Of a stretch of 64,000 bases of DNA, positions 28,781-38,155 are shown one piece after another; position 1 is the stretch's first letter, and each line of letters begins with the position of its first letter. The notes beneath the pieces are model-generated. The model was not told the origin of the DNA. It saw only the letters and a program-made list of their open reading frames with translations, and searched no databases. Origin of the DNA: Alicyclobacillus kakegawensis NBRC 103104. Lineage in GTDB: Bacteria; Bacillota; Bacilli; Alicyclobacillales; Alicyclobacillaceae. Made by a program: the position numbers and the translations under genes. The stretch lies in assembly GCF_001552655.1 (NCBI RefSeq), contig NZ_BCRP01000003.1, positions 180,883-244,882 of the forward strand. Direction: 5' to 3'.

Positions 28781-29559
28781 CAACGATTCCCCTTTTTCGC
28801 GGAATTGGCATACGGGATGTAGCGGTACGGGGGTGAACCTGCCATATCCATGATCCCCGGCGCATAGCCGTGCTTGCGAAAATACGACGCCGCCGTCACA
28901 ACATCGGGCATCCGCTTGGCCAGCTCGCCCGTTGGTACGTCCGCCTGAAACCCGTCATCCAAATAAATCGACGCCGTACCGTATTGATCAATCACAATCT
29001 GCGATACGGTTGCCAACTCTTCATCCTTAAGCTTTGCAATTTGTTCACAGGCCTGTACGACGAAGGAGTTCCCAATCCGCTGTCCCAGTTCCACCTGGGC
29101 GGGTTTCGTGGTAGAGAGAATAGGATGAGGAAAACCGTCGCTGTCCGCGATCCGTCTGAACACCGTGCCGTCTGCAAGCAAAGAGTAAAACTGGTGACCG
29201 GCTTGGTAAATGGCCACCACGCGCTTTTGATGCAGGACCAGTGTCACCTGGCCGTGCGTGTAATCGGTCGTCACCTGGACCGAATCGACCGTCGCCTCAC
29301 GGCGCTTCAGCGATGCGGCGATTGCAGAGGCATTCACTTGCCACAGACTCATCCCCGGCTGTACAGCCGCTTCGGCGCGGATGCGGCTGGCGGGCACCTC
29401 GGTGTTGCCCACGATTTCGACCCGCCGCACGCGCATCAGCGGCGACTCTAAAAACACCACGACCCCAACGAGGGCGAAGAAACAAGCGACCAGGATCCGG
29501 TTGCGCACGCGGCGGCGTTGCCGCACATCCGCCGGTCGTTCCGAGATTGCAGACTTCAA
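28780..29559 (-). CDS. divIB: Cell division protein DivIB/FtsQ
   Basis: This 259-residue bitopic divisome protein has a basic cytoplasmic tail, one membrane segment (residues 24-40), a POTRA domain beginning RVRRVEIVGNTEVPASRI, and a beta domain. The start is a TTG with GGAGGG seven bases upstream. It works with FtsL and DivIC to control septal peptidoglycan synthesis. Confidence 0.93.
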   Translation of the reverse strand: MKSAISERPADVRQRRRVRNRILVACFFALVGVVVFLESPLMRVRRVEIVGNTEVPASRIRAEAAVQPGMSLWQVNASAIAASLKRREATVDSVQVTTDYTHGQVTLVLHQKRVVAIYQAGHQFYSLLADGTVFRRIADSDGFPHPILSTTKPAQVELGQRIGNSFVVQACEQIAKLKDEELATVSQIVIDQYGTASIYLDDGFQADVPTGELAKRMPDVVTAASYFRKHGYAPGIMDMAGSPPYRYIPYANSAKKGNR

Positions 29560-29675
29560 GCTTGTCCCTCCGCGCGTTGGATTCTATTGACATTATACCA
29601 TCTTGGAGAGGATGACCGGGGGGAAAAACCGCACCGGAAGCTTACCACTTTTACCCTCCGATGCGGTTGGACGGC

Positions 29676-30938
29676 TCATGGCAGGTCAACGCGTTCCACG
29701 GCGGCTCCCAAGTCCCGCAGATACAGCTCAAGCTGCTGGTACCCACGGTCGATGTGCTGGCTCCCCTCCACCCGAGTGACGCCCTCCGCCATCAGTCCGG
29801 CGATCACCAGCGCCGCGCCCCCGCGTAAGTCGCTGGCCTCGACAGCCGCACCTGACAGCCCCGACACGCCGCGCACCACCGCGGTGCGCAGGTCGACCGT
29901 GATATCGGCGCCCATGCGCGCCAGTTCATCCGCGTGTTTGAACCGGGCTTCAAAAATTTCTTCCTTGACGACGCTGATGCCGTCAACCGTGGTCAGAAAA
30001 GCCATCAGCGGCGCCTGCAAATCGGTCGGAAACCCAGGGTAAGGGGCGGTGCGCACGTTTACCCCGTGATAGGAGCGCCCAGGCAGCACCACTAGCCTAT
30101 CCGGCTCGGCCCGCAACTGCACTCCGGTCTCCCGCAGCTTGCCAATGACCGCGCCCAGGTGGTGCGCGTTGACATCGAGCAGCTCCACCTCCCCCCCGGT
30201 CGCGGCGGCCGCAATCAGCATCGTCCCGGCCACAATCCGATCCGGTATCACCCGGTACTGGCAGCCCCGCAGGTGGTGCACCCCGTCGACGACGATGGTG
30301 CCTCCTCCCGCGCCTTCGATGCGCGCCCCGCAACGATTCAGGAAATTGGCGAGGTCGACCACCTCCGGTTCGCGGGCCACATTCTCCAGCACCGTCTGAC
30401 CGTCGCTGAGCACCGCCGCCATGATCAAGTTCTCGGTCGCGCCGACGCTGGGAAAGTCGAGCGTGATCGACGTACCCATCAAGCGGTTGCAGGTGCAGCG
30501 GATGAAACCGTGTTGTTCCTCCAGCGCCACCCCCAGCATGCGCATCCCGCGCAGGTGGTAGTCAATCGGGCGCTGGCCAATCACACAGCCGCCGGGCTTG
30601 GAAATCGTCACTTCCCCAAAGCGGGCCAAAAGCGGGCCCATGAGGAAGATGGAACTGCGCATCCGGCGCATCAGGTGCAGCGGCACTTCGGTGGAGTGAA
30701 TGTCGCGGGAGTCCACCACCAGCGTGTCAGCCCGTCTCTCCACGCGAGCGCCCAGGTGGGCTAGAATGTGCGACATGACGTCAACGTCCTGCAGTTCGGG
30801 GACACCCTGAATCTCACAGGTGCCTTCCACCATCACGGTCGCGGCCAAAATCGGCAGCGCCGCGTTTTTCGCGCCGTAGATCCTTGTTTGTCCAGAGAGG
30901 GGACGGCCGCCGTGGATCTCCAGAGCTTCCACACCCAT
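29676..30938 (-). CDS. murA: UDP-N-acetylglucosamine 1-carboxyvinyltransferase MurA
   Basis: This 420-residue enolpyruvyl transferase catalyses the first committed step of peptidoglycan synthesis and is the target of fosfomycin. It has Lys24 in GAKNAAL and the catalytic Cys118 in KPGGCVIG. ATG 30938 overlaps the murB stop but lies very close to GGGAGG; a GTG two codons later (30932) has better spacing. The gene ends a block of Mur genes, and about 85 bases separate its start side from divIB. Confidence 0.95.
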   Translation of the reverse strand: MGVEALEIHGGRPLSGQTRIYGAKNAALPILAATVMVEGTCEIQGVPELQDVDVMSHILAHLGARVERRADTLVVDSRDIHSTEVPLHLMRRMRSSIFLMGPLLARFGEVTISKPGGCVIGQRPIDYHLRGMRMLGVALEEQHGFIRCTCNRLMGTSITLDFPSVGATENLIMAAVLSDGQTVLENVAREPEVVDLANFLNRCGARIEGAGGGTIVVDGVHHLRGCQYRVIPDRIVAGTMLIAAAATGGEVELLDVNAHHLGAVIGKLRETGVQLRAEPDRLVVLPGRSYHGVNVRTAPYPGFPTDLQAPLMAFLTTVDGISVVKEEIFEARFKHADELARMGADITVDLRTAVVRGVSGLSGAAVEASDLRGGAALVIAGLMAEGVTRVEGSQHIDRGYQQLELYLRDLGAAVERVDLP

Positions 30939-31861
30939 CACCTCCCTGAGGCGGGGTCGCCGATGACTCTCACCTCAGTTTCGAGCGTGATTCCGTATTT
31001 GGCTCGCACGGTATCCTGGGCGTGGCGCATGAGCTCGAGCACGTCTGCAGCGCTGGCGCGGCCGAGGTTGACGATGAAGTTCGCGTGTTTGTCACTGATT
31101 TGGGCGTCTCCGCAGCGCAAGCCCTTGAGTCCCGCCGCTTCAATCAAGCGCGCCGCGTGGGTGCCGGGCGGATTGCGAAAGACGGAGCCGCAGTTGGGCA
31201 TGGACAACGGTTGAGTGCGGGCGCGGCGAAGCGACCATTCTCGGACTGTGGCGCGCAGTTTCTCCTCGTGGCCGGGGCGAAGGCGAAAACAAGCGCCAAC
31301 CACGACGCCGGGATGGTCCTTGAGAATGCTGTAACGGTAGTCAAAGTGCAGGTCGGCGTTGGACAGGCGGCGCAGCTCGCCATCCGGTGTCATGACGTCC
31401 GCCCACTCAAGAACGTCGCGGACTTCGCCGCCATGCGCGCCCGCATCCATCATCACCGCCCCGCCGACCGTTCCCGGGATACCCGTGGCGAATTCCAATC
31501 CCGACAAGCTGTGGCGGATAGCCACGTGCGCCAAGGATACAAACGAGCGGCCCGCCTGGGCAACCACCCGATTCCCCACCACATTGAGCTGGGCCATGCG
31601 CCCTCCCATCTTCAACACCAATCCGCGGACGCCCCCGTCCAGGACCAGCAGGTTGGAGCCGCGCCCAATCACAGTCCAGGGCAATCCCGCCTCGGTGGCC
31701 ACGATGAGCGCCCCCCTCACCTCTTCGATGCTCTCGGGAGTGACCAACACATCGGCCGGACCGCCGATTCTCCACGTGGTGTGATCAGCCAATGGGGCGT
31801 CGAATTCCACATGTCGAACTTGATAGCGTGCAAACAACGACTCCAGTTGCGTGCGATTCAT
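30938..31861 (-). CDS. murB: UDP-N-acetylenolpyruvoylglucosamine reductase MurB
   Basis: This 307-residue FAD enzyme reduces the MurA product with NADPH. The FAD-binding part shows TTWRIGGPAD, GRGSNLLV and GIPGTVGGAV. The catalytic serine lies in NCGSVFRNPPG. The length and YRYSIL-type loop match the short type IIb enzymes. Confidence 0.95.
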   Translation of the reverse strand: MNRTQLESLFARYQVRHVEFDAPLADHTTWRIGGPADVLVTPESIEEVRGALIVATEAGLPWTVIGRGSNLLVLDGGVRGLVLKMGGRMAQLNVVGNRVVAQAGRSFVSLAHVAIRHSLSGLEFATGIPGTVGGAVMMDAGAHGGEVRDVLEWADVMTPDGELRRLSNADLHFDYRYSILKDHPGVVVGACFRLRPGHEEKLRATVREWSLRRARTQPLSMPNCGSVFRNPPGTHAARLIEAAGLKGLRCGDAQISDKHANFIVNLGRASAADVLELMRHAQDTVRAKYGITLETEVRVIGDPASGR

Positions 31862-31937
31862 ATCGTACCCCCAACGAGTGTCGCGCCGGGCTCCTGCCCG
31901 TGCCCAGGTCCGTACCGCATCTTATGGCGTCGGCGAT

Positions 31938-33059
31938 TCATTGGTGCACACGACCCGTTTCCTGCACCTCCATGACCAGCTGGTACAGGTCCTCCACCGC
32001 CCTCGGCGTGGCCAGGCGCCGGGCGCGCTCGCGCACTCGCTCGCCAACCCCGCGTTCCAGGATGTTCACCAGCTCGTCCCACAACCGCTCGGCCGTCAAT
32101 TCGGCCTCCCGCACCATGACCGCCGCCCCCTGTTCCACCAGGCGCTTGGCGTTTTCCTCCTGGTGATTGGCGGTCACGTACGGGGACGGAATCAGAATGG
32201 AAGCCAATCCAAGGGAACAGACCTCCGCCAAAGTGGCCCCGCCGGCGCGGGTCACCACCACATCGGCCTGTGGCAGCAAGGCTGCCAGGTCGTCCATGAA
32301 AGGGAACAGGCGGACGTTGGCCGGTAGACTCCCGGCTCCTGAACTCACCTTATCGTAATGGGCCTGTCCCGTGATGTAAAACAATTGCCATTGCGGACGA
32401 GACGACAGACGCGGCAACAAGGTCAGCATCACGTCGTTGACCGTCTCGGCACCGCGGCTGCCCGCGTAGACCAGGATCAGCTTGCTCCGTCCGTCGACGC
32501 CATACTTCACGCGCGCCTCCCGCAGCGCCTGCGAGGAAACACCCAACACCTCGCTGGCACGCGGGTTGCCTGTCAGCACCACCTTGGGCGCCCGCTGAAA
32601 CCACCGCTCCGTACCGGCGAAAGAAACCGCCACGGCGTCGGCCTTGCGGGCGCACACGACATTGGTCAACCCGGGGCGGGCGTTGGCCTCCCAAATGACA
32701 CTGGGGATGCGCAGCCGGCTGGCCGCAAACACGACCGGCAGCGTGACGTAACCCCCGGTTCCCACCACCACATCGGGTCGGAAAGCTCGCAGCCGCGAGA
32801 GCGCCTGCCGATACCCACGATACGTGACGAGGACGGTTTTGACGGCATCGACGCTCACCTGCCGCCGAAGGCCCGCCGCCTCGACGGTGGCAAACGGCAA
32901 GCCGGCCCGTGTGACGATGCCCTTTTCCAACCCATGTTCACTGCCGATATAAAGCAACTCCGCGTCGGGATGTTGCGCTTTGACATAACGCCAAAGGGCG
33001 AGACCCGGCAGAATGTGGCCGCCAGTGCCTCCCCCTGTAATCACCATTCGCATTCCCAC
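31938..33059 (-). CDS. murG: MurG transferase (lipid II synthesis)
   Basis: This 373-residue GT28 glycosyltransferase adds GlcNAc to lipid I at the inner membrane face. The N-terminal glycine-rich loop TGGGTGGHILPGLAL and the C-terminal UDP-sugar-binding motif RAGGATLAEV are clear. A GTG start at 33059 has GAGGAG at good distance. Confidence 0.96.
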   Translation of the reverse strand: MGMRMVITGGGTGGHILPGLALWRYVKAQHPDAELLYIGSEHGLEKGIVTRAGLPFATVEAAGLRRQVSVDAVKTVLVTYRGYRQALSRLRAFRPDVVVGTGGYVTLPVVFAASRLRIPSVIWEANARPGLTNVVCARKADAVAVSFAGTERWFQRAPKVVLTGNPRASEVLGVSSQALREARVKYGVDGRSKLILVYAGSRGAETVNDVMLTLLPRLSSRPQWQLFYITGQAHYDKVSSGAGSLPANVRLFPFMDDLAALLPQADVVVTRAGGATLAEVCSLGLASILIPSPYVTANHQEENAKRLVEQGAAVMVREAELTAERLWDELVNILERGVGERVRERARRLATPRAVEDLYQLVMEVQETGRVHQ

Positions 33060-33086
33060 TCGTCACTCCTCGGTCGGCGCCGCCGG

Positions 33087-34190
33087 TTACCCAGGGGCTG
33101 CCGATGACTGGCTGGAGATGTTCAACAAAATCCCAATCCCAGCAAGCATCAACGTCAGTGAAGAGCCGCCATAACTGATCAAGGGCAGAGTGATACCGGT
33201 GGCCGGGATCGATCCAGTGACCACCCCAATGTTAATCAACACCTGCACCGCCATCATACCGGTGATGCCCGCAGCCAGCAACGCCCCAAACTTATCCGGG
33301 GCGTACAGCGCGACTCGGAAACCGCGCCAGACCAACACCGCGAACAGCAGCAGGACGCAGGCGGCGCCAAGATAGCCGAGTTCTTCCCCGATGATGGAGA
33401 AGATAAAATCGGTCTGCGGCTCGGGCAGGTAGAGAAACTTCTGCCGGCTGTTGCCAAACCCAAGCCCCAGCATTCCTCCTGAACCAAGCGCGTACAGGGA
33501 TTGAATGATTTGGTATCCCTTGCCCTGTGGGTCCTGCCAGGGATCTAGAAAGGCAATGATGCGGTTGATGCGGTAGGGCGCCATCGCCACCAACCCGGCA
33601 AAGCCCGCCAATCCCAGCCCAAACAAAAACGCCAGGTGCGTCAGCCGCGCGCCGGCCGCAAACAGGAGAATGACCGTGGTACCGATGATGACCACACTCT
33701 GCCCAAGGTCAGGCTCCAACATGATGAGGGCCACCGCCAACAGGGCCATGCAGAGGGGGGGTACGAACCCGCTCCAGAACGATTGCATGCGCTGTTCCGA
33801 ATCAGTGAGATAGTGGGCGAGAAACAGGATCAGCGCCAGCTTGGCAAACTCCGACGGTTGGATGCCAAAGGACCCGATGCCCAGCCAGGCCTGTGATCCG
33901 TTGCGGCTCTGGCCCAAGGGCAAGACCACCACCAAGAGGACGAAGCTTATCGCCGCGATGGCCGGCGCCAGGCGCCGCCACCGGTGATAGTCATACCCCG
34001 ACAGGACCAGCATCAGCGCCACGCCAAGCGCCGCCCACAGCAATTGCCGCTTGGTAAAATAGAATGGATCCCCAAAGCGTTCGACCGACACGACCGAACT
34101 CGCACTGTGGACCATCGTAACGCCGAGGGCGAGCAGGCACAGTGTCGCCGCCACGATGACCACATCCATCTTGGTTCGCGCCTGCAGCAA
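33087..34190 (-). CDS. spoVE: SEDS family peptidoglycan polymerase FtsW/SpoVE
   Basis: This 367-residue polytopic membrane protein of the SEDS family polymerises lipid II together with a class B PBP. About ten hydrophobic segments are present. The motifs GIGSFGIQPSEF, EPDLGQS and the C-terminal PLISYGGSS are diagnostic. The start is TTG after AAGGGGGATG. Position in the dcw cluster corresponds to spoVE in B. subtilis; whether it acts in vegetative division, sporulation or both depends on whether another ftsW exists in the genome. Confidence 0.93.
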   Translation of the reverse strand: MLQARTKMDVVIVAATLCLLALGVTMVHSASSVVSVERFGDPFYFTKRQLLWAALGVALMLVLSGYDYHRWRRLAPAIAAISFVLLVVVLPLGQSRNGSQAWLGIGSFGIQPSEFAKLALILFLAHYLTDSEQRMQSFWSGFVPPLCMALLAVALIMLEPDLGQSVVIIGTTVILLFAAGARLTHLAFLFGLGLAGFAGLVAMAPYRINRIIAFLDPWQDPQGKGYQIIQSLYALGSGGMLGLGFGNSRQKFLYLPEPQTDFIFSIIGEELGYLGAACVLLLFAVLVWRGFRVALYAPDKFGALLAAGITGMMAVQVLINIGVVTGSIPATGITLPLISYGGSSLTLMLAGIGILLNISSQSSAAPG

Positions 34191-34256
34191 GGCCGCATCC
34201 CCCTTCGTCTGCCCGCAACGGGCCGCCGCGCCCCGTCTCGGACGAGCTGTCAGACG

Positions 34257-35612
34257 CTATAGTGTATGCAGGGCCTCCTTGAACATGCGTCCGCGCTCCT
34301 CAAACGAAGAGAACATGTCCCAGCTGGCGCAAGCTGGAGACAACAGCACCACGTCCCCGGGCCGAGCCGCCTCGCGGGCCCGGGCGACAGCGTCCGGGAT
34401 CGAAGAGGCCTTGCAGACGTCGGCCACGCCCGCCTCACGGCAGACCTGGGCAAGCCTGTCGGCCGCCTGACCCAAGAGCACCACCGCCTTGACCCGCGTT
34501 TTGATATCCTCCGCCAAGACCCGAAAGTCATCGCCCCTGTCCAGCCCCCCGGCAATCCAGACGATAGGCTGGCGAAAAGACCGCAGGGCGCCCAGCGCCG
34601 CCCGGGGGTTGGTCGATTTAGAATCATTGAAGTATTGCACCCCGGACGCTTCCAGGACAAATTCCAGACGGTGCTCGACCCCGCGAAACTCGCGCAGCAC
34701 CTGGCGGATGGACTCCAGACGGACGCCGGCCGTGACGGCCGCCGCGGTCGCCGCCACCGCGTTTTCGACGTTGTGCTCCCCGCGCAACCCCAATTCAGCC
34801 ACGGGGACAACGGCCTCTTGAGCGCCGTCCGCCTGCACGACGATCTGGCCGGCAGATACGTAGACCCCCGCCTCGTCGTGTGCCTGGCGCCCGAACCAGA
34901 ACTGGCGCGGGCCCTCGGGAGCGTGGCTGCGCACCACCTCCTGGTCGGCGTTCAGGATGGCCACGTCACCGGCGTCCATGTTGCGGAACATGCGCCATTT
35001 AGCCTCCCGGTACGCGGCAAACGTACCATGGTAGTCGAGGTGCGACGGATACAGGTTCAGCAACACCGCAATCTGGGGGTGAAACGTCTCTGTGCCCAGC
35101 AGCTGAAAGCTCGAAACCTCCAGCACAATCGGCTGATTCGCCTCCGCCTCCTCCACCACCCCGGACAACACGACGCCGATATTGCCCGCCACGACCGGGT
35201 TCCTCCCGTCGCGCCTGAGCATTTCCCCGACCAGCGTGGTCGTGGTCGTTTTCCCGTTGGAGCCCGTGATAGCATATACGGGACCTTTGACGAACCAGGA
35301 TGCCACCTCGATTTCGGTGTACACGGGAATGCCCCGCTCCAGCGCGGCCGCCAGGAGCGGGACATGGTAGGGGATGCCTGGATTCTTAACGATAAAATCT
35401 GGATGCGTATCGAGCAGGGACAACGGATGGCCCCCGCACACCGCTTCCACCCCCAACGCCTCCAACGCAACCAATGTAGGCTCCACCTGCTCGCGCGGCT
35501 TTTGTTCCGTGACGATGACCGACACCCCGTGCCGGGCGAGCAGACGGGCCACTGCTTCACCGCTCCTGGCCAAGCCTACCACCAGCGCGCGCCGGTTCTG
35601 CAACGACATCAT
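34257..35612 (-). CDS. murD: UDP-N-acetylmuramoylalanine-D-glutamate ligase MurD
   Basis: This 451-residue Mur ligase adds D-glutamate. The Rossmann N-terminal domain (VVGLARSGEAVARLL), the central ATPase domain with P-loop GSNGKTTTTTL, and the C-terminal ligase domain (FNDSKSTNPRA) are all present. ATG 35612 follows GGGAGG. Confidence 0.96.
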   Translation of the reverse strand: MMSLQNRRALVVGLARSGEAVARLLARHGVSVIVTEQKPREQVEPTLVALEALGVEAVCGGHPLSLLDTHPDFIVKNPGIPYHVPLLAAALERGIPVYTEIEVASWFVKGPVYAITGSNGKTTTTTLVGEMLRRDGRNPVVAGNIGVVLSGVVEEAEANQPIVLEVSSFQLLGTETFHPQIAVLLNLYPSHLDYHGTFAAYREAKWRMFRNMDAGDVAILNADQEVVRSHAPEGPRQFWFGRQAHDEAGVYVSAGQIVVQADGAQEAVVPVAELGLRGEHNVENAVAATAAAVTAGVRLESIRQVLREFRGVEHRLEFVLEASGVQYFNDSKSTNPRAALGALRSFRQPIVWIAGGLDRGDDFRVLAEDIKTRVKAVVLLGQAADRLAQVCREAGVADVCKASSIPDAVARAREAARPGDVVLLSPACASWDMFSSFEERGRMFKEALHTL

Positions 35613-35645
35613 CGAAGTCCTCCCATCTCAATATCCAAGGCCCAT

Positions 35646-36617
35646 CTAGTGGCCGACCACCGCCAGGGTTCCAAATGCGGTCAGGAACGCGAACAACCAG
35701 AATGCTAGAACCACGTCCCACTCAGACCAACCCGTCAGTTCAAAGTGGTGGTGCAGCGGGCTCATGCGAAACACGCGACGGCCAAACACCTGGAAGGAAA
35801 ACACCTGGATGATGACGGACAGCGCCTCGATGACAAACACCAGCCCAAACAGGATGAGAGTCAATTCGCTGTGCGTCAACACCGCCACCAGGGCCAATCC
35901 GCCGCCGATGGCCAGAGACCCGGTATCCCCCATGAACACCTTGGCCGGGTGCCGGTTGTAGACGAGAAACGCCACCAGCGCCCCGACCATCGCCGCGCAA
36001 AACAAGGCGACGTCGTACTCTGTATGCCAAAACGCGTAGCAGGCGTAAGCCGCGAACACCACGGCCGCACACCCGGACAACAGCCCGTCCAACCCGTCGG
36101 TCAGGTTGACGGCGTTGGTCGTCCCCACGAGAATCAAAAGCAGGAAAAGCACGTAATACCCGCCCAGGGTGAGCGCCCAGTCCGTAAACGGCACGGCCAC
36201 CTGAAAAGCGACCTCCGTTCCGCGCCAGTGTACCCAAAGCATAGCAAACACCAGCACCGTGGCGAGAATTTGCAGAATGACCTTCTGCCTGGCCGTCAAT
36301 CCTAGGTTGCGCTTTTTCACTACCTTGATGAAGTCGTCGGCGAAACCAATCAGGCCGAATGCCACGGTCGCCACCAGCAGGATGCGCATTTCCGGGCTGT
36401 TGAGCGCAAACTTCAGGGTAGTCACGATAAGTGCGAGCAGGATGATCACCCCGCCCATAGTCGGAGTGCCAGATTTGCTCTGATGGTGGGAGGGCCCCTC
36501 CTCCCGAATGCGCTGCCCAAATTTGAGCCGGTGCAGCAAGGGAATAAAAATCGGCCCCAGCAAAATCCCAACCGCGCACGCCACGCCGGCGGTCAGAAGC
36601 AACGCCTGCAAGTCCAT
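35646..36617 (-). CDS. mraY: Phospho-MurNAc-pentapeptide transferase MraY
   Basis: This 323-residue polytopic enzyme makes lipid I from UDP-MurNAc-pentapeptide and undecaprenyl phosphate. About ten membrane segments are present. The conserved loops GTPTMGG, FADDFIKV, NLTDGLDGL and the C-terminal HHHFELTGWSE are intact. ATG 36617 follows GGAGGT. Confidence 0.97.
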   Translation of the reverse strand: MDLQALLLTAGVACAVGILLGPIFIPLLHRLKFGQRIREEGPSHHQSKSGTPTMGGVIILLALIVTTLKFALNSPEMRILLVATVAFGLIGFADDFIKVVKKRNLGLTARQKVILQILATVLVFAMLWVHWRGTEVAFQVAVPFTDWALTLGGYYVLFLLLILVGTTNAVNLTDGLDGLLSGCAAVVFAAYACYAFWHTEYDVALFCAAMVGALVAFLVYNRHPAKVFMGDTGSLAIGGGLALVAVLTHSELTLILFGLVFVIEALSVIIQVFSFQVFGRRVFRMSPLHHHFELTGWSEWDVVLAFWLFAFLTAFGTLAVVGH

Positions 36618-36635
36618 CCGTGTACCTCCATCCCA

Positions 36636-38117
36636 TCACGACCGAGACTGGACGGCCTCACGCGCCACTTCTCGGTCGTCAAACGGGTACTTCGTGTGTC
36701 CGATGATCTGGTAAGTCTCGTGCCCCTTGCCGGCCAAAAGCACCACGTCGCCCGGCTGGGCCAACTCGACGGCACGGAAAATCGCCTCGCGCCGATCCGA
36801 GATACGCTCGTACCGACCTGGGTAATCACGGCAAACGCCGGCCTCCATGTCGTCCAGGATGGACTCCGGGTCCTCCGTGCGCGGGTTGTCGCTGGTCAGC
36901 ACCGTCCAGTCGGCCAGCCGACAGGCGGTGGCCGCCATCAGCGGCCGCTTGCCCTTGTCGCGGTCACCGCCACAGCCAATCACGCAGATCACCCGTCGTT
37001 CTGCGAATTCCCGGATCGCCTGCAGCGCATTCTCCACACTGTCCGGGGTGTGCGCGTAATCGACCAGGATGGTGTAGGGCTGCCCGGCCGCCACCGCCTC
37101 CAGGCGGCCGGGGATCCCGGTCACCGCCGCCAGCGCCTCGGCCACCTGCTCCGGCGTCAAGCCTTCAATCAAACCGACCGCAAACGCCGCCAACGCGTTG
37201 TATACGTTGAACCGCCCGGTCAGGCGGAGATTGACCTGGGCGCTGCCAGCAAAACTATCGACGCGGAAGCTCGCCCCTCGCGGATTCAGATGGATCTCGC
37301 GCGCCCGCACGTCGGCCGTCTGGTCAATCCCGTACGTCACCGTCTCGGCCACGGTTTGCTCGCGCATGTAGGACGCGGCTGGGTCGTCCACGTTGATCAC
37401 CGCGTAGGCGGACTCAGCGGGCGTATCCCCGTACGTGTTGCCGAGCCGGGAAAACAGCTTGCCCTTGGCGGCGCGGTAGTTTTCCATCGTCCCGTGATAA
37501 TCCAGATGGTCCTGCGTCAAATTGGTGAACACACCGATGTGGAAACGGATGCCGGCCACCCGCCGCACGTCCAGCGCGTGCGAGGAGACTTCCATGACCG
37601 CGCAGCGGCAGTCGGCGGCCACCATCTCGGCCAACAGGGACTGCAGCTCCACCGCTTCCGGGGTTGTGTTGGCCCCCGCCCGGTACTCTCCGCCGATGCG
37701 GGAACCGAGTGTGCCAATCAATCCCGTCTTGCGCCCAGCCATCGACAGCACCTGTTCAATGAGGTGGGTGACCGTGGTCTTGCCGTTGGTGCCTGTCACC
37801 CCGATGACCTGCAGGTGGTGAGACGGGTGGCCGTAGGCCACATCGGCCAGGATGGCGCCGGCCAAACGGGAATCTGGAACCACCAGCTGCGGCACAGCCA
37901 CCCCTTGGACAACCCGCTCGCCCACGACGGCCACCGCACCCCGCCGCACAGCTTCCCCGGCAAACTGATGGCCGTCGACGGTATACCCACGTTGGGCGAC
38001 AAACAAGTCTCCCGGCTGCACGGTCCGGGAATCTGAACAGACCCCGCGAATCTCCACATCGCCCGTGCCTATCCATTGCTTGCGTATCAAGACCCGTGAC
38101 AATTGCGACAAGAGCAC
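36636..38117 (-). CDS. murE: UDP-N-acetylmuramoyl-tripeptide synthetase MurE
   Basis: This 493-residue Mur ligase adds the third stem-peptide residue. The P-loop is GTNGKTTVTHL, the substrate-binding motif NLTQDHLDYHG, and the C-terminal specificity motif near residue 405 reads DNPRTEDP. DNPR is the form associated with meso-diaminopimelate, so a DAP-type wall is likely. GTG start after GGAGGG. Confidence 0.96.
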   Translation of the reverse strand: MLLSQLSRVLIRKQWIGTGDVEIRGVCSDSRTVQPGDLFVAQRGYTVDGHQFAGEAVRRGAVAVVGERVVQGVAVPQLVVPDSRLAGAILADVAYGHPSHHLQVIGVTGTNGKTTVTHLIEQVLSMAGRKTGLIGTLGSRIGGEYRAGANTTPEAVELQSLLAEMVAADCRCAVMEVSSHALDVRRVAGIRFHIGVFTNLTQDHLDYHGTMENYRAAKGKLFSRLGNTYGDTPAESAYAVINVDDPAASYMREQTVAETVTYGIDQTADVRAREIHLNPRGASFRVDSFAGSAQVNLRLTGRFNVYNALAAFAVGLIEGLTPEQVAEALAAVTGIPGRLEAVAAGQPYTILVDYAHTPDSVENALQAIREFAERRVICVIGCGGDRDKGKRPLMAATACRLADWTVLTSDNPRTEDPESILDDMEAGVCRDYPGRYERISDRREAIFRAVELAQPGDVVLLAGKGHETYQIIGHTKYPFDDREVAREAVQSRS

Positions 38118-38155
38118 CCGACACCCTCCTTACCGGCCGAACTACCATGCCCAAT

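Noticed and set aside
36483..38036. 517-codon plus-strand open frame
   Set aside because: It is antisense to murE, with no ribosome site and no recognisable domain.
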